From Niebla homalea (taxonomy: Eukaryota > Ascomycota > Lecanoromycetes > Lecanorales > Ramalinaceae), in NCBI GenBank assembly GCA_019925105.1, contig JAHGAU010000005.1, positions 806,001-870,000 of the forward strand: a stretch of 64,000 nt of DNA, written 5' to 3'. Below are positions 36,301 through 46,393 of the stretch, piece by piece. A program made the translations under genes and the position numbers. The notes beneath the pieces are model-generated. The model saw nothing but the letters and a program-made list of their open reading frames with translations, made no database searches and had not been told where the DNA came from. Position 1 is the stretch's first letter. Each line of letters begins with the position of its first letter.

Positions 36301-36810
36301 GACCAGTCCGATCTTGTTCTTCACACATATCATTACCACCAAGCCATGCTCTTCTGATCTACCTGGTCCGTTCAGATCGATCCCGCCGACCCATGTACAA
36401 TTGGCAACGGTGGTGGGACCGAAGGCAGGACTCAATTCCGGAAGGCTATAGAAGCTGAGGGTACCGTTACACAGAATGCAGGCTTTGGAGACTTTGGGTA
36501 AGAGAAGGAACTGCTGAATACCAGGCAACTGTTGTGGAGCAGTCTGAGCATTGTAGGAAGGCTGTAATCTAGAGGCAAAGATGTAGGATGGGGCTTGAGG
36601 CGAATCGTTGGCGGCTTGAGGGAGAGAAACGAAGTGCAATATTTCTGCTCGAGAAGTTCCAACGTAAAGATTGTCGTCGCAAAGCTCGACGCAAGTGATA
36701 TGTGTTTTTCCGTCTACCCCGTCAGGCGACAGAGGAATATCCTGAACGAGCGGTTTCAATGAGTAGGAGGCGGCGGGCTTGTCATCTACCTCTACCCCCA
36801 CACTCTCCAT
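33337..36810 (-). CDS. vps3: CNH-domain vacuolar sorting protein, Vps3/TGFBRAP1 type (CORVET subunit)
   Basis: Predicted Rab5-binding tethering subunit for early endosome fusion. Single exon of 1,157 residues. The start is the ATG at 36810 (MESVGVEVDD). The N-terminal half is a citron-homology beta-propeller: HITCVELCDDNLYVGTSRAEILHF, QFLLLPKVSKACILCNGTLSFYSLPELSP, NCTWVGGIDLN. A disordered insertion of about 130 residues (Ser/Pro-rich) interrupts it. The C-terminal half is alpha-helical with clathrin-repeat-like solenoid segments, for example LAFEFLRQKTSLILAADLLAF and GWRRIIESEDDQ-like helices. Vps39/Vam6 is the main alternative; the opening PLVQDIPLS and the YVGTSRAEILHF strand look closer to Vps3. 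Three tandem 14-base repeats abut the start codon. Confidence 0.75.
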   Translation of the reverse strand: MESVGVEVDDKPAASYSLKPLVQDIPLSPDGVDGKTHITCVELCDDNLYVGTSRAEILHFVSLPQAANDSPQAPSYIFASRLQPSYNAQTAPQQLPGIQQFLLLPKVSKACILCNGTLSFYSLPELSPAFGPTTVANCTWVGGIDLNGPGRSEEHGLVVMICVKNKIGLVRIADDVRRVRDIQYHACLTCARRGDYACVADARGYSLLDVENQQKISLFPISSLDENSTSGRVEDLSSANETPSARATSLTRPVEEDSKAHSRSTSLGGLVGGIARRQASPRPSSGTTSGLESPPRLSVAATSPSRTLSHAKTESNPENAAGSALSDNKPLPLPPPPRSDSLRPPTKRPEHSWQPLISSPNPTEFLLVTGSGRQEAGVGIFVNLDGDVVRGTLEFSRYPSSVVVDGLGIEEGIESGASETNEGFVLAAMSKVIDSEEIVGIEVQRWDVDDGSRKEWLSAPGISPKVTRTSGNGFPGYGLRTIETPIAVSNSGIGALLRNERLRLPIMTSASPDETDEADIRRYDEERTFGQRLGTQKAKHVYWLGSTIFYLTRDPLALKFNARLDRACYLTSKAPIKKTNRASLLHVVDIVRNQEPSTETDFLAFEFLRQKTSLILAADLLAFPDLFAGISTSDLDITENLLFEGGLDPRVLIGLIPALRNEVVEGDSGIWIRAGLTAVVEVYARYIRETTTPLANDRGLQFVKRYLSAWRQRKGFGSVADESEVFKTIDAALLQVLIMQDNKSQSAHSRPSPERAELYAFVDFGIDCFERSVEILEQHHRLFTLSRLYQSRRMARKVLETWRRIIESEDDQDQGLLDGDMEVCRYLTNVKDTALVDEYGTWLARRNPYLGVQVFTNDASKVKWEPHQAIMLLRRRAPNAVKEYLEHLVFVQKNVGFANDLISHYLDSVLSVLSTSDEAREKLAQSYEFYRALRPPKPTYREYITENALSEPWWHDRLRLLELIGGSHGSDFSYDVGQVLSRIEPFEQDLVPESIILDGQQGRHKQALRLLTHGLGDHHTAVNYCLLGGASIFHPSQGSVDAFSAPSREEQSLLFGYLLAEFLSIEDTEDRLERTSELLARFSAWYDVRQVLEQIPETWSVGDLSDFLVSALRRLLQEKNEAIMTKALSGAENLQTAHAFVEKISEVGPRIESADPT

Positions 36811-36811
36811 G

Positions 36812-36853
36812 CCCACCTTAAGTAGCCCACCTTAAGTAGCCCAGCTTAAGTAG
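36812..36853. repeat. Three tandem 14-bp repeats abutting the VPS3 start codon
   Basis: Units CCCACCTTAAGTAG at 36812-36825 and 36826-36839 are identical; 36840-36853 differs by one base. They occupy the last 42 bases but one before the ATG on the minus strand, so they probably lie in the 5' leader. Confidence 0.9.
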
Positions 36854-37181
36854 GGTGTCCCAATCTTCGCTTTTCCGGGACATGCATCATTCAAAGTGGT
36901 TGTTGAGTGCACTCTGACCAGTCAGGGTCTGAATCCACAAACTCGCAGGAATCCTGCAGGAGCTCGGGTAATACACTTGCAGGCTACTCGTAGGCATGAG
37001 ACCACCTCGGGCCCCTAGATTATCATGCAGGAGATAGATCTCGATAATAGCGCTGCAGGCGTGCAGTAGATGGGCTGTATCAAATCTCAATTGACGAGTC
37101 GGTCGAGGAGCTGAAGACCCGCCTCGACCCGATTGTCAGGGCCTTCAGGGCCGTCTTGGCATTCTCAATTGGGAGTCCGAG

Positions 37182-37208
37182 GGGTCTCTCGGGTCTCTCG
37201 GGTCTCTC
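37182..37208 (+). repeat. Three tandem copies of a 9-bp unit
   Basis: GGGTCTCTC repeated three times without change, about 190 bases upstream of the COY1 start. Probably a slippage product; a role in transcription is possible but unproven. Confidence 0.9.
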
Positions 37209-37398
37209 GATCATTTGGTCCCAAACCCAACAATCCCATTAATCCGCAGAGGTCCCACCCTCCCACCGTCCGAGACCTTCTTCACACTCATTCACCTGCT
37301 CTCGACATCGTCATGACAGCTCCACCGTGATTCCTAGCTGTTCACTGAGCTCGAGTTGAGTCGGTCGACCTCAAGCTTGTACCCTCCTATATAGTGAA

Positions 37399-39822
37399 AT
37401 GGACATCTCAGCTGTAGCTGACCCGTCTTCTTTCCACGAGAAAGACGGACACCACAATAGTCCAAGGAAAACCGAGCTTCACCCAGCCAGTGTCCCTGGC
37501 AATGGTGAAGTCTCACAGCAAGGAGATACCAAGTTCCAAAATGCTATATCAGCATGGAGAAGTACTTGGCCAAAACCATCACTACGGTAAAACCACCACT
37601 GACGAGCCTTACTCCAGATATTGATCTTACAAAACTCATCTCGGAGCTTGATGTGACGGCTACAGATCTAGTTGCTCACCAGAGGGACGCTTTGCTTTCC
37701 CGGAAAGACCTCGCCCAAAAGACGAAAGATTTTCGAAAGCTTGATGATGCCGCTAAATTGGTTGAAATCAAGAGCCTGTTGAAAGGTAAGGCAGACTAAT
37801 ACTCGAGACATCCGTGACCATCACATTTACGGTTTCGTAGCATACCAAGCCTTCATCGATCTCCTCACCAATCATGGCAAGGAAAGCTCATCGGCTTTCC
37901 TTCGGCTCTACTCCCCCCTATCGGAGGCCTCAGATCCGTATCCGCTGCTCGAAGCATCTGTAGATGCTTTGCTCATTTCCGAAGACACCCTTCCTAAACT
38001 GACGTTGGAGAACGAGCACTTACAGACCCGCGTTGCTGACCTTAGCCATCAACTAGACGGCTCCGAAGCCCAGTTGGCTGAAGCACGCAGTTCGAGACAA
38101 CTGTTAGAGGAGGGGCGGGATTCGAAGATCAAGGAGGTCGAGGCTTCCTGGAAAGCTGTCATGGAGGAGAAGAAGGACAACTGGGAGTCAAGGGAGCGAA
38201 CGCTCGAGGGCAAGATAGAGAGTCAAGAGCGTCTGCTCAATGAAATGAAAGCTAACTACGAAGTCACTCAGCGACTCGGTCTCGAAAATGACACTACGGA
38301 CGGGGACGGGAGGCAAGCTTCAGCTAGTGCTGCCGAATTAGAGATCATCGGCTCGGATCTAGACAGGGCAAACCAGAGGCTCGCTGAGGTCGAAGCCAGG
38401 AATGAACAATTCAGGATTCAGCTGGCGGAGAAATCCTCGAGCGTTGAACGGATCGAAGGAACGCAAGAAGATCCCTCACTCTTGCGTTTGAGGTCGGAGA
38501 ATGCATCTTTGCTTCGAAGACTGGACAACGTGAGGCTTGAAAAGGATGCAGAAGCCCGAAAGATAGACGCTCGCATCAGGGCTCTAGAGAAGGATACTCA
38601 AGCAGCAGAGTCTGACAGGGATGCCTTGAGGGCTAAGGTCAATTCTTGGAGAGACTACGAGCAGATGAAGCAGGAGCTCGAGATCTTCAAGTCGATTGAG
38701 TTCTCCACTATGGACGATGATGGCGAGGATCACACTGATGATAGGACCGACTTCGAAGTCAACGGTGCCGCGCGGCCAGCCCATAAAGACTCCTTGGAAA
38801 AGATGCTCCTTGCACGCAATAAGAAGCTAGGGAACGACATGGCGGTTCTCAGAGTGTCACATCAGGGCCTTCAGCAGCAACTAGCGTCTCTCCAAGAGAC
38901 CATGTCGAGTACAAATGCAGAGCTCGAGCGAGCACGACATTTGAATGCTACCTTGGAGTCTGACTTGCTCAAGGTGCAGCAGGAGGCTACAAACGCATTC
39001 CCATCATCAGCAATGTCTACAGCAGGAACCTACACTTCGCGCTACCCATCATCCTCCTTCAATGCAAACTCGCTCCCAAGTCGGAAAGGGAGGACATCTC
39101 CAACTTCTTCCATCATATCAGGCTTCGATCCTGCCAGTACTTCCCGGAACACCATGGATTCCATCAAGGCTGGTGAGCCCGTCGGAGGTGGCTCGGGGAT
39201 CCTACCGATGATACAGGCGCAGCGAGATCGATTCAAACAAAAGAACAGTCAGCTGGAGGAAGAAATCGCCAAACAACACACTGCTGTTTCTTCGTTACGA
39301 CAAGAGGTGGCGTCTCTACAGAAAGATAATCTGAACCTTTACGAGAAATCCCGATACGTCTCAACCTACAGCCGTGGCCAGACATCTTCTGCATCCGCGT
39401 ACGCGCAGCCTCCACAGGCATCAACGATATCACTCTCGGATAGCACCTCGTCGGGCCTCTCCCTCGACCGCTACCGATCTACCTATGAAGCGAATCTCTC
39501 CCCATTTGCAGCATTTCGTGGACGAGAACACACACGTGCATATGCGAGAATGAGCATTCCTGAGCGGATCGTCTTCTCCTTCACTCGTATGGTTCTGGCC
39601 AATCGTATGAGCCGAAACCTGTTCGCGTTCTATTGTCTCGTCCTTCACCTACTTATATTTGTGATGCTTTACTGGATGCATTCTGTGGATGTTTCCAAGA
39701 ATGCCAGTCTCTTGAGCGAGACTGCTGGGGCTGCAGCTGGGCTCGCCTCCCAGAAAGCCCCAGCAGACATACCCCATAGTGATTGGCGACAAGAGGGCTT
39801 CATAGCTGATCCTGACGGTTGA
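37399..39822 (+). CDS. coy1: Golgi coiled-coil protein CASP/Coy1
   Basis: Golgi tethering golgin anchored by its C terminus. Exons 37399-37561, 37618-37785 and 37841-39822 encode 770 residues. Splicing yields FQNAISAWRNIDLTKLISELDVTATDLVAHQRD, the conserved start of the family (given here as two joined motifs, NAISAWR and NIDLTKLISELD). A long coiled coil spans residues about 60-600. The C-terminal CASP region has RERFKQKN-like RDRFKQKNSQLEEE, PERIVFSFTRMVLANRMSRN and one membrane helix LFAFYCLVLHLLIFVMLYWM, followed by a short lumenal tail. Human CASP is a splice form of CUX1; no homeobox is present here. The gene is divergent from VPS3, another trafficking gene. Confidence 0.92.
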
Positions 39823-40674
39823 AATTCAACTCCCTACAGCAATCTAGCTCTCAGCCTCAAACGAGGCGCCGGTGAAATGCCTCACTGGGTGTAAGGACAA
39901 TTCTCGACCGTCGAGCATTGGCACTTCGGTCACAGGGAGTACCTGAGCAAGAACAAGCAAAGATTCGCAGCCCCTTGACCTATCTCTGTACGGTGGTATG
40001 GAAAGCTTACGGAAAACATAAAGCGACTATGTCCATGCTTGTGGGCTCAAGCTATTGAAGTTCAGAAAGGTGGCCGAACTTGCAGGCTCAAACACATAAC
40101 GTAACAGCATCGGAGGTTTCGATGTTCAGGGGCAAAACTTTGGAAGTGCTCTTTGCAATATGTTTGTATCCTAACATCTGTAGAGGTGTGCGACGAGACA
40201 GGAACAGCAGGTACTCAGCAAACACTCAGGCTGCTATTGATGAACTCCAGAATGCTGGTAATCACCCGCCATTGAAGTTCTGGACATGCAGACCCAGAGA
40301 TGCAAGATATGTACACAGGATTGGAGTCGATGCAAACATCTCTCGCTTTCATGCGGCAAGGCAATCCCTCACGCATAGCGGGAGAAAGTATAAAGTCTGT
40401 TTTCTTCCTGCTACCTATGTCCGTCTCCAACAGCCTTCGACGAGGTTGAAGATATATAGCGGAGTGTCACATCTTCTTTTGAACAGGTGCAAGGATTGCC
40501 GTAACATCTCCAGCATATTTACGCCGTGTGATGACCCATCAGCACTAACGCCGTGACCAACGGTCGCCCAAACTGTTGGTATCATCATCACCAAGCAAAC
40601 ATGGTAAAAAAAAAAAAGGCCGAGGTATAGTCGAGCTCTCTAGGCCATTCTCAGCATCGTTCAACGCGTGAACA
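39823..40674. other. Intergenic region, 852 bp
   Basis: Between the convergent stops of COY1 and the DUF3455 gene. It contains a 158-codon plus-strand ORF (40080-40556) with no recognisable motif and a run of twelve A at 40606-40617. I do not call a gene here. Confidence 0.5.
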
Positions 40675-41648
40675 CTAACCCCAGAACCAGTACTCAGCAG
40701 CATACGGGACCGAGAACTGCTTTCCATCCGCATGGGTTGCGCAGTCCCCCGCATTTGCATTGCCTCCAACCGTGTTCACTCTGAAAATCTCCTTGGCGCT
40801 TTTCTGGTCTTCTATCATGACTTTATATGGCTCTGGCGCCGGCGATGTCACGGACAGCTTTAGCCATTGAACCGCTGCCTCGCCACCGCGACTCGTCGGT
40901 TCGTCACCCAGGTTAGGTGCCGCGGCTGCTTTATCCGATACTTTGGCAAAGTAGATGCCATAGTTTGAGAGTGGGATTTCTGCATTTGTGGGTGGGGGGC
41001 CAGTCTGTTTCATGACCAGATTGAAGGTCGGCGTCTTGTCGTCAGAGAAATAATGGTGGCCTGAGATGTTGAACACGGGGCTATTGAACTGAGGCAGTGG
41101 GCCGGATGAGGTCTCCGGGTACTCGTAGGCGGCGGGGACCATGGATGCCGTCAGGTTGTTGCGATCCGTGGAGTCCATTGCAGCTGCGCAGGAGATGTTG
41201 TACAGTGTTGCCACGGCGCCTTTCGGGGTGGGCGTTGCTGTTGCACTTGCGCAAGTGTAGTTCTGGACTCCTCGTCCAAGGACGACGTGATACGGCTTCA
41301 AGCCGGCCTCCAAAGTTACTGGTCAGCACTCCCTGTCGGGAATGAGGGAAGGAGTGTTCTACGTACAGATGGGCTTGGCAAGCCAGAGACCATTGGCATC
41401 ACGGCACTTGATAGGTCGTAATTCTTGCATGTCGCTTCATTAACTGGGGCGCCCGCTTTCAGAGCCTTCATCGCCGCTTGCATGGTGGGCGAATGCCGCC
41501 TGGCATTGATGCTCGAGAAATAGTCTGTCATTATGGGGTTGAGGGCCGAGATGTGGAGGGGAGATGATATGGGACTGGCATAGGTCAGGCATGCCAGCAC
41601 CGCGAGACTGAAGAGGTGAAAAAGCATCTTGATATTCCTCGAGGACAT
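40675..41648 (-). CDS. Secreted DUF3455 protein
   Basis: Exons 41648-41367 and 41307-40675 give about 304 residues, or 297 if Met 41627 is used. The N terminus (MLFHLFSLAVLACLTYASP) is a clear signal peptide. The mature part contains GLPSPS joined across the intron to AGLKPYHVVLGRGVQNYTC, then YNISCAAAM, ISGHHYFSD, and the C-terminal VNTVGGNANAGDC plus YAAEYWFWG. These are the hallmarks of DUF3455, a family of secreted proteins common in moulds and some bacteria. The family's activity is not established to my knowledge. Four Cys residues probably form disulphides, and NYTC/NISC are N-glycosylation sites. The protein is expected outside the cell or in the wall. Confidence 0.82.
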
Positions 41649-42753
41649 GGAGAAGAAGCGAGCCGACAGTTCAGTCAATTGACCAAAGCAAGTGAAGATC
41701 GAAGTTGCAAGAGAAGGATTAGGCAAAATGTAGAGCAGATTGGAGAAAGGAATCCGGGGAACCTCTTATGTTCAGAATGCAGGTTTCTATTCTCGGCAGG
41801 CGACTACGAATAAAAAGGCATTGGTAGGCAGGTTCTGGGCAGCTCATTGAGCGTCTCCTCGCTGTTTCGCAGCCTGAAGGATCTGTCGAAATGCAGGCTT
41901 CTTGCTGGCTCTCTATTTTGGGCATCAGCGGTAAATGGGACGTGGTGTATCTGCGAATCATGCAAAGGCCACCACAAGGGCCCACTCCAAGGGTCGTCCG
42001 GCGGCTCAAGCATGGTGGCTATCATGGAAGACTGCCGATTGGTCAGAGTCAACCTAAACTGCCCTTTGGCAGTTTGGCGGGAGTGGTCATAACCAGTAAT
42101 TGATGATGTATGTGTACAGCATCGTTCCCTGGACTCATCGGAAAAGAAACAGCTGCTGGAGATGTGTCTCGATGATAGATGACCTTGCGCTGCGTGCTTG
42201 GGCCGTGATTCAAGTTGTAAACCTGAAGGACTTGAGATTTGGAGACAGAAGGTTAGTGATCTAATTATAGTATCAATGTAGATCCTGTTCTACTCCGTAC
42301 CGCCGGTACCGGATCCTTGGGTTTTCATTGGTGTGCCTCCCGCGACTAAGGCTAATTCCCTTCACTCATTGGCTCTTCATATTGAATCGAGCACGTGACA
42401 AAATCCACACGAGCGTTTAGCCGGACAGTTGATCGTTAGGACTCAGGCATCTATCTACTACGTAGTATCTACATCTCATATCATTTGACATGACTCGGCC
42501 TGGCATGATCGCCGATCAGCTCAAGTCGACAGCCCAGTCAAATGACCAGGCTTCGGATCCACGATAAGGAATGAACGTGATCGGTCCATGAGTACCTTCT
42601 TGCATTCTAGCTGGTGTAAAATCAACATCCATGCCATGAGACACAAGACCTGCTGCTCTCCATTGCGATCCTTCTGAAATGAGTCTGGACACCCAGGTCT
42701 TAGTAAGTGACGTCGAGCAGCCCAGATCAAACTGTCGCGAGCGTCTCCTGCCG
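41649..42753. other. Intergenic region, 1.1 kb
   Basis: Upstream of the DUF3455 gene and downstream of the dioxygenase, both on the minus strand. Overlapping short ORFs on both strands at 41700-42100 have no motif. A palindrome CCGGTACCGG lies at 42303-42312. No gene is supported. Confidence 0.5.
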
Positions 42754-43930
42754 TTAATCAACATCTGGGATTGGCAGGCCGTCCACGATCTTCACCTTCC
42801 TGCCAAGATCGTGCAATGCTTTCACACTGCGATCCTCCCTCAGCTTAGACGCCTCTGCCTCGGATACTAAGACAAAGTCGTGTTTCAAGACCAGTGTTCC
42901 AGGTTTGACACCATACTGTGCGGCAATAGCGTCGCTCGCAGGCGAGAAATCGACAAGCAGGGACTCCTTGACGCCGAAAACGGCATCGGACGTTTCGTAC
43001 GGATCCCCTCGCACATACAAGGCAGTAACGAGGTGATCGTATCCGACCTTCTCGAACACGAAATGCATGTGGGCTGGTCTCATTGGGTGCCGGCCAAGGA
43101 GGGCCAGCAACTTCCCCACTGGGCCATCCTCCGGAATACCGTATGACACCGGAACAATCGCTTTGAACCAAAAGCGTCCATCTGCATCACTCTCCAATAC
43201 CGCTCGACCATCCGGACCCGGGAGGTGTTCATATTGTACATCATACTGACCCGATGAGTCCGTCTCCCACATGTCAATTCTGACTCCCGGAATCGGTCGA
43301 CCATGACAATCTTTGACCGAACCAAGTACAAGGCAGGGCTCCCCATTGGTGTCATGTGATACCAAATCTCCATTCTGCATCGCTTCTGCCTCGTGCGTAT
43401 GAAAGGGGCCAAGCAAGGACCCTTCGGTAGATCCAGGCGGCTTGGGGTGATCGATGCTGTCCACCAGCAATGATAGCCCCAGAATATCAGACAGAAGGAT
43501 GAATTCCTTGCAATCATTGTCAGTAGCAGACCCTGGAGCAGGATGACTGTCTGGACGCTTGCCTGGCGAACACTGCATTTTTGACCCACGGCGGTCAAGT
43601 ATTCAAGGCCAACCATCCATTCTTTCGTGCTCAGTCTTGAAAGGGGGGTAGATCAGTATGCTAAACATGGGGAAATGCATCGAATGGGGATGGGACTGGA
43701 TCATGTAGATGAAGTGGCAAGGGCCATTCGAAACCTGATGAAGAAGAATCAGGAATGTGTTGGAGGACGCACCTGGTCTCACGTGCGAAATCGTGAACAT
43801 GGGAGACAAGTCTCTCCATGATATAGCTGAGGCGCGGCTTGTCCTTTACCTCATTGACGCTCTTGACATTCTCAGTAATATTGTCAGTAGTCAAGTCCTT
43901 CAGGGGCTTCTGATTCTTGTGCTGATCCAT
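42754..43930 (-). CDS. Intradiol ring-cleavage dioxygenase (catechol or hydroxyquinol 1,2-dioxygenase type)
   Basis: Cytosolic non-haem Fe(III) enzyme opening catechol-type rings between the two hydroxyls, feeding the 3-oxoadipate pathway. Exons 43930-43773, 43635-43563 and 43506-42754 give 327 residues. Splicing restores HDFARETRLSTKEW and GQKCSVRQEFILLSD, both typical of the N-terminal helical dimerisation domain. The metal ligands are visible: Tyr165 (SGQYDVQY), Tyr199 (PVSYGIP), His223 and His225 (RPAHMHF). Their spacing matches the family. The second intron (43562-43507) uses a GC donor, CAG|GCAAGC, with a CTACTGAC branch region. Sequence near SDAVFGVKESL favours hydroxyquinol as substrate, but this is inference. 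It is divergent from the CDF transporter gene. Confidence 0.9.
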
Positions 43931-44456
43931 GTTGCAGCAGGCTGTCGCTCCTCCAGTCTCGTGAATATTTCAAGTCAGGGTGGATTGAGGTTGAACAAGA
44001 GTGATGAAGATGAAGATGATGATGATGATGATACCAAATGGTATCGTTCTCGTGATCTGCAAGACAAGCCCCACCTCTCAATTGTTGCAGCAGACAAGCG
44101 TCCAGACGCTGCTGAAGTCATTGCGACAATGGTTGGCTAATTTTGCCATCAGTACTGTTGTACATGGGTACATCAACAGTTCGGTCCTGTAGAGGGTAAG
44201 ACCGAGGGACCGAGGCGGCCGGAGGAACAGTCTCGTGGACAAAAAAACGAGTTCAGCAATGCGGGCACATATGATAGTTCTATGTATCACAATCTGACAT
44301 ATTATTGCATGCGCATCTTGAGCAGTGACAGCACGAACAACCTACAGATACCTGTGATGTGTTATATCGTAGAGCCAAAGACGACAACAATGATGTTGCT
44401 CAAGGCCTTCAGCCTGGACATCAAGCCAATCAAGCTTTGAGGCTGTTGGTGCCACC
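43931..44456. promoter_or_regulatory. Divergent intergenic region between dioxygenase and CDF transporter
   Basis: Contains both promoters and a GAT/GAA-type trinucleotide tract at about 44001-44032. No recognised factor-binding site. Confidence 0.5.
44001..44032 (+). repeat. GATGAAGAT/GAT trinucleotide microsatellite
   Basis: Reads GATGAAGATGAAGATGATG and continues with GAT units. It lies in the divergent promoter region about 70 bases from the dioxygenase start codon. Confidence 0.8.
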
Positions 44457-45848
44457 ATGTCAACACTGAATATGCACAACGGGGCCACCAGGGCTGACAT
44501 GTTACCTATGCTCCAGCCGAGCACACTGCACCTGGTGGAGAACTCGACGCATCTTCACCCTGGGCCGGTGGAAGCCTCTGCATCTTCTGAGCCTCCTGCC
44601 GGTGCATCCAAGAGAGCAACAAGCACTTCGTACGATGGTGCGGCCATGAACGATCCAACCTCGCGTCATCATCGAACAATCACCGATCTTGAGTCTCCCT
44701 CGACGGCTTACTCTTATGATGAGGACCCATACAGCCTCTCTGCCGGCCTCAAAACGGACAATGAGATCGACCTCATCCGAGCCAACACTTCACGAAAACG
44801 GGACGGCTACGGCCCTGTCACCCTCAACAAAGCCGCTTACAAGGCAAAGAAGCTGCAAGACTTCTATGAGGTACAGAACGAGAACATTCAGCGCTGGCTC
44901 AAGCCCGTCGAGCAGCACATTCAATCCGCCAAGGACTTCGATGGTGCCAACCACCTCAAGTACCAGATTGCTGTCCGAGGCTCCTTCGCCGCCAACCTCT
45001 TGCTGGCTATCATTCAGATCTATGGTGCCGTCTCCTCGGGCGGATCCCTATCGCTCTTCACGACCATGGCCGACGCCATCTTCGATCCCATGTCCAATAT
45101 CACCCTGATTGTCTGCAACCGCGCCGTCAAGCATGTGGACCCCATGCGCTTTCCTTCTGGTAAGGCCCGCATCGAGACGGCCGGAAACATTGTCTTTTGC
45201 TTTCTGATGACGTCGGTTTCTTGCATCATTATTGTGCTATCCATCCTCGAGCTCCAGAGTCCTCCCAAGACAGAGACCAAAAGCTTTCACGTTCCCTCAA
45301 TCGTGGCAATCTCGGTCGCTGCCGTCACCAAACTGGCGCTATTCGCCTACTGCTGGACGCTCCGGAACGTGTATAGTCAGATCAGGATCTTGTGGGAAGA
45401 TCACCGCAACGATCTTTTCATCAACTCCTTCGGTCTGCTGACATCGGTCGGCGGCAGCAAGCTAAAATGGTGGCTAGATCCGATGGGCGCTATTGTGTTG
45501 TCGCTGCTCATCTCGACACTGTGGTTGCACACTGCTTACAGCGAATTTCAACTATTGATCGGAGTTACGGCGGACACGCCGATGCTTCAATGGATCACCT
45601 ACATCGCAATGACTCATTCACCCTTGATCAAACAGATCGACACTGTCCGAGCGTACCATTCCGGCCCGAGACTTGTGGTGGAGGTGGATATTGTTATGGA
45701 CAGGGAAGAGACTCTAGGCGTTTGCCATGACACAGCTGAGGAATTGCAAACCAAATTGGAGAGCTTGCCGGACGTCGAGAGAGCATACGTGCATATTGAC
45801 TTTGAGACCAGTCATAAGCCCGAGCATTTTCTCAAGAAAGAGCTTTAG
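44457..45848 (+). CDS. Cation diffusion facilitator transporter, Mn-type signature
   Basis: Predicted divalent metal exporter or vacuolar/Golgi loader using proton exchange. Single exon of 463 residues. The first 130 residues are a cytoplasmic, partly disordered leader. Six membrane helices follow. Metal site A combines DAIFD (206-210) in helix 2 with DHRND (315-319) in helix 5. Both fit the DxxxD pattern known for manganese-transporting members; zinc members have HxxxD. The cytoplasmic C-terminal domain has the usual ferredoxin-like outline, with VRAYHSGPRLVVEVDIVMD and VERAYVHIDFE. No His-rich loop is present, again unlike zinc carriers. Substrate Mn2+ is inference from the motif. Confidence 0.9.
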   Translation: MSTLNMHNGATRADMLPMLQPSTLHLVENSTHLHPGPVEASASSEPPAGASKRATSTSYDGAAMNDPTSRHHRTITDLESPSTAYSYDEDPYSLSAGLKTDNEIDLIRANTSRKRDGYGPVTLNKAAYKAKKLQDFYEVQNENIQRWLKPVEQHIQSAKDFDGANHLKYQIAVRGSFAANLLLAIIQIYGAVSSGGSLSLFTTMADAIFDPMSNITLIVCNRAVKHVDPMRFPSGKARIETAGNIVFCFLMTSVSCIIIVLSILELQSPPKTETKSFHVPSIVAISVAAVTKLALFAYCWTLRNVYSQIRILWEDHRNDLFINSFGLLTSVGGSKLKWWLDPMGAIVLSLLISTLWLHTAYSEFQLLIGVTADTPMLQWITYIAMTHSPLIKQIDTVRAYHSGPRLVVEVDIVMDREETLGVCHDTAEELQTKLESLPDVERAYVHIDFETSHKPEHFLKKEL

Positions 45849-46393
45849 GCTGGGATGAAGCGGATGCAAGGAACAGACCGTTCTGAGGCCTTACTTCAGG
45901 CGTTCCAGGAGCGAATGGTGATTGGGCAGTGTCCCAGCACTTATGATACCACTCACATTTGATCCGACCACGAAAGCTGACGATTGCGAATCCAGCGGCA
46001 GCGGTCCCATTATAGAAGCACATGACAGCACTCATGGTATTCTTCATATGAGTAGTGCATTACCGATACACAATTTTTCATGACTCCAGAAGTCCAGACT
46101 GACCTTGCACCTGACCACGAGGGTAATGCAAGGGACCTTCTCCACCCAAGCTCCTGGCAGTCTCGGTTTCTTGGTTGAATCGGTCAGCATGTCCCTCTCA
46201 CAGAACGGCAGAAGCGTGTGATTGCTCTCCAAAATTTGCCTCAACCTGCAGCTTTTCAATCAGGCTGCCGTCGCCAAAGCAGGCTGTGCAGTGACTTCGG
46301 AAGGTGAGGCCCCTAGTCTGGGTCAATGATCCGATTCTAATCTTCATGTCTCGCGGAACTGTCGAATTGAGAGTTATGATTGGGTATGTATAT
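45849..46393. other. Convergent 3' intergenic region, 545 bp
   Basis: Between the stops of the CDF transporter and PSD1. Nothing recognised beyond short motif-free ORFs. Confidence 0.55.

Larger units (their letters stand above)
36811..37398. promoter_or_regulatory. Divergent intergenic region between VPS3-like and COY1 genes
   Basis: Holds both promoters. Besides the 14-base repeats at its left edge, it contains three copies of GGGTCTCTC in tandem (37182-37208). No TATA box assigned. Confidence 0.5.

Noticed and set aside
40080..40556. 158-codon plus-strand ORF between COY1 and DUF3455
   Set aside because: No domain, signal or compositional bias of coding sequence; lies in the 3' space of two convergent genes.
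40606..40617. Run of twelve A as a retroposed poly(A) tail
   Set aside because: No reverse-transcribed gene copy or target-site duplication next to it.
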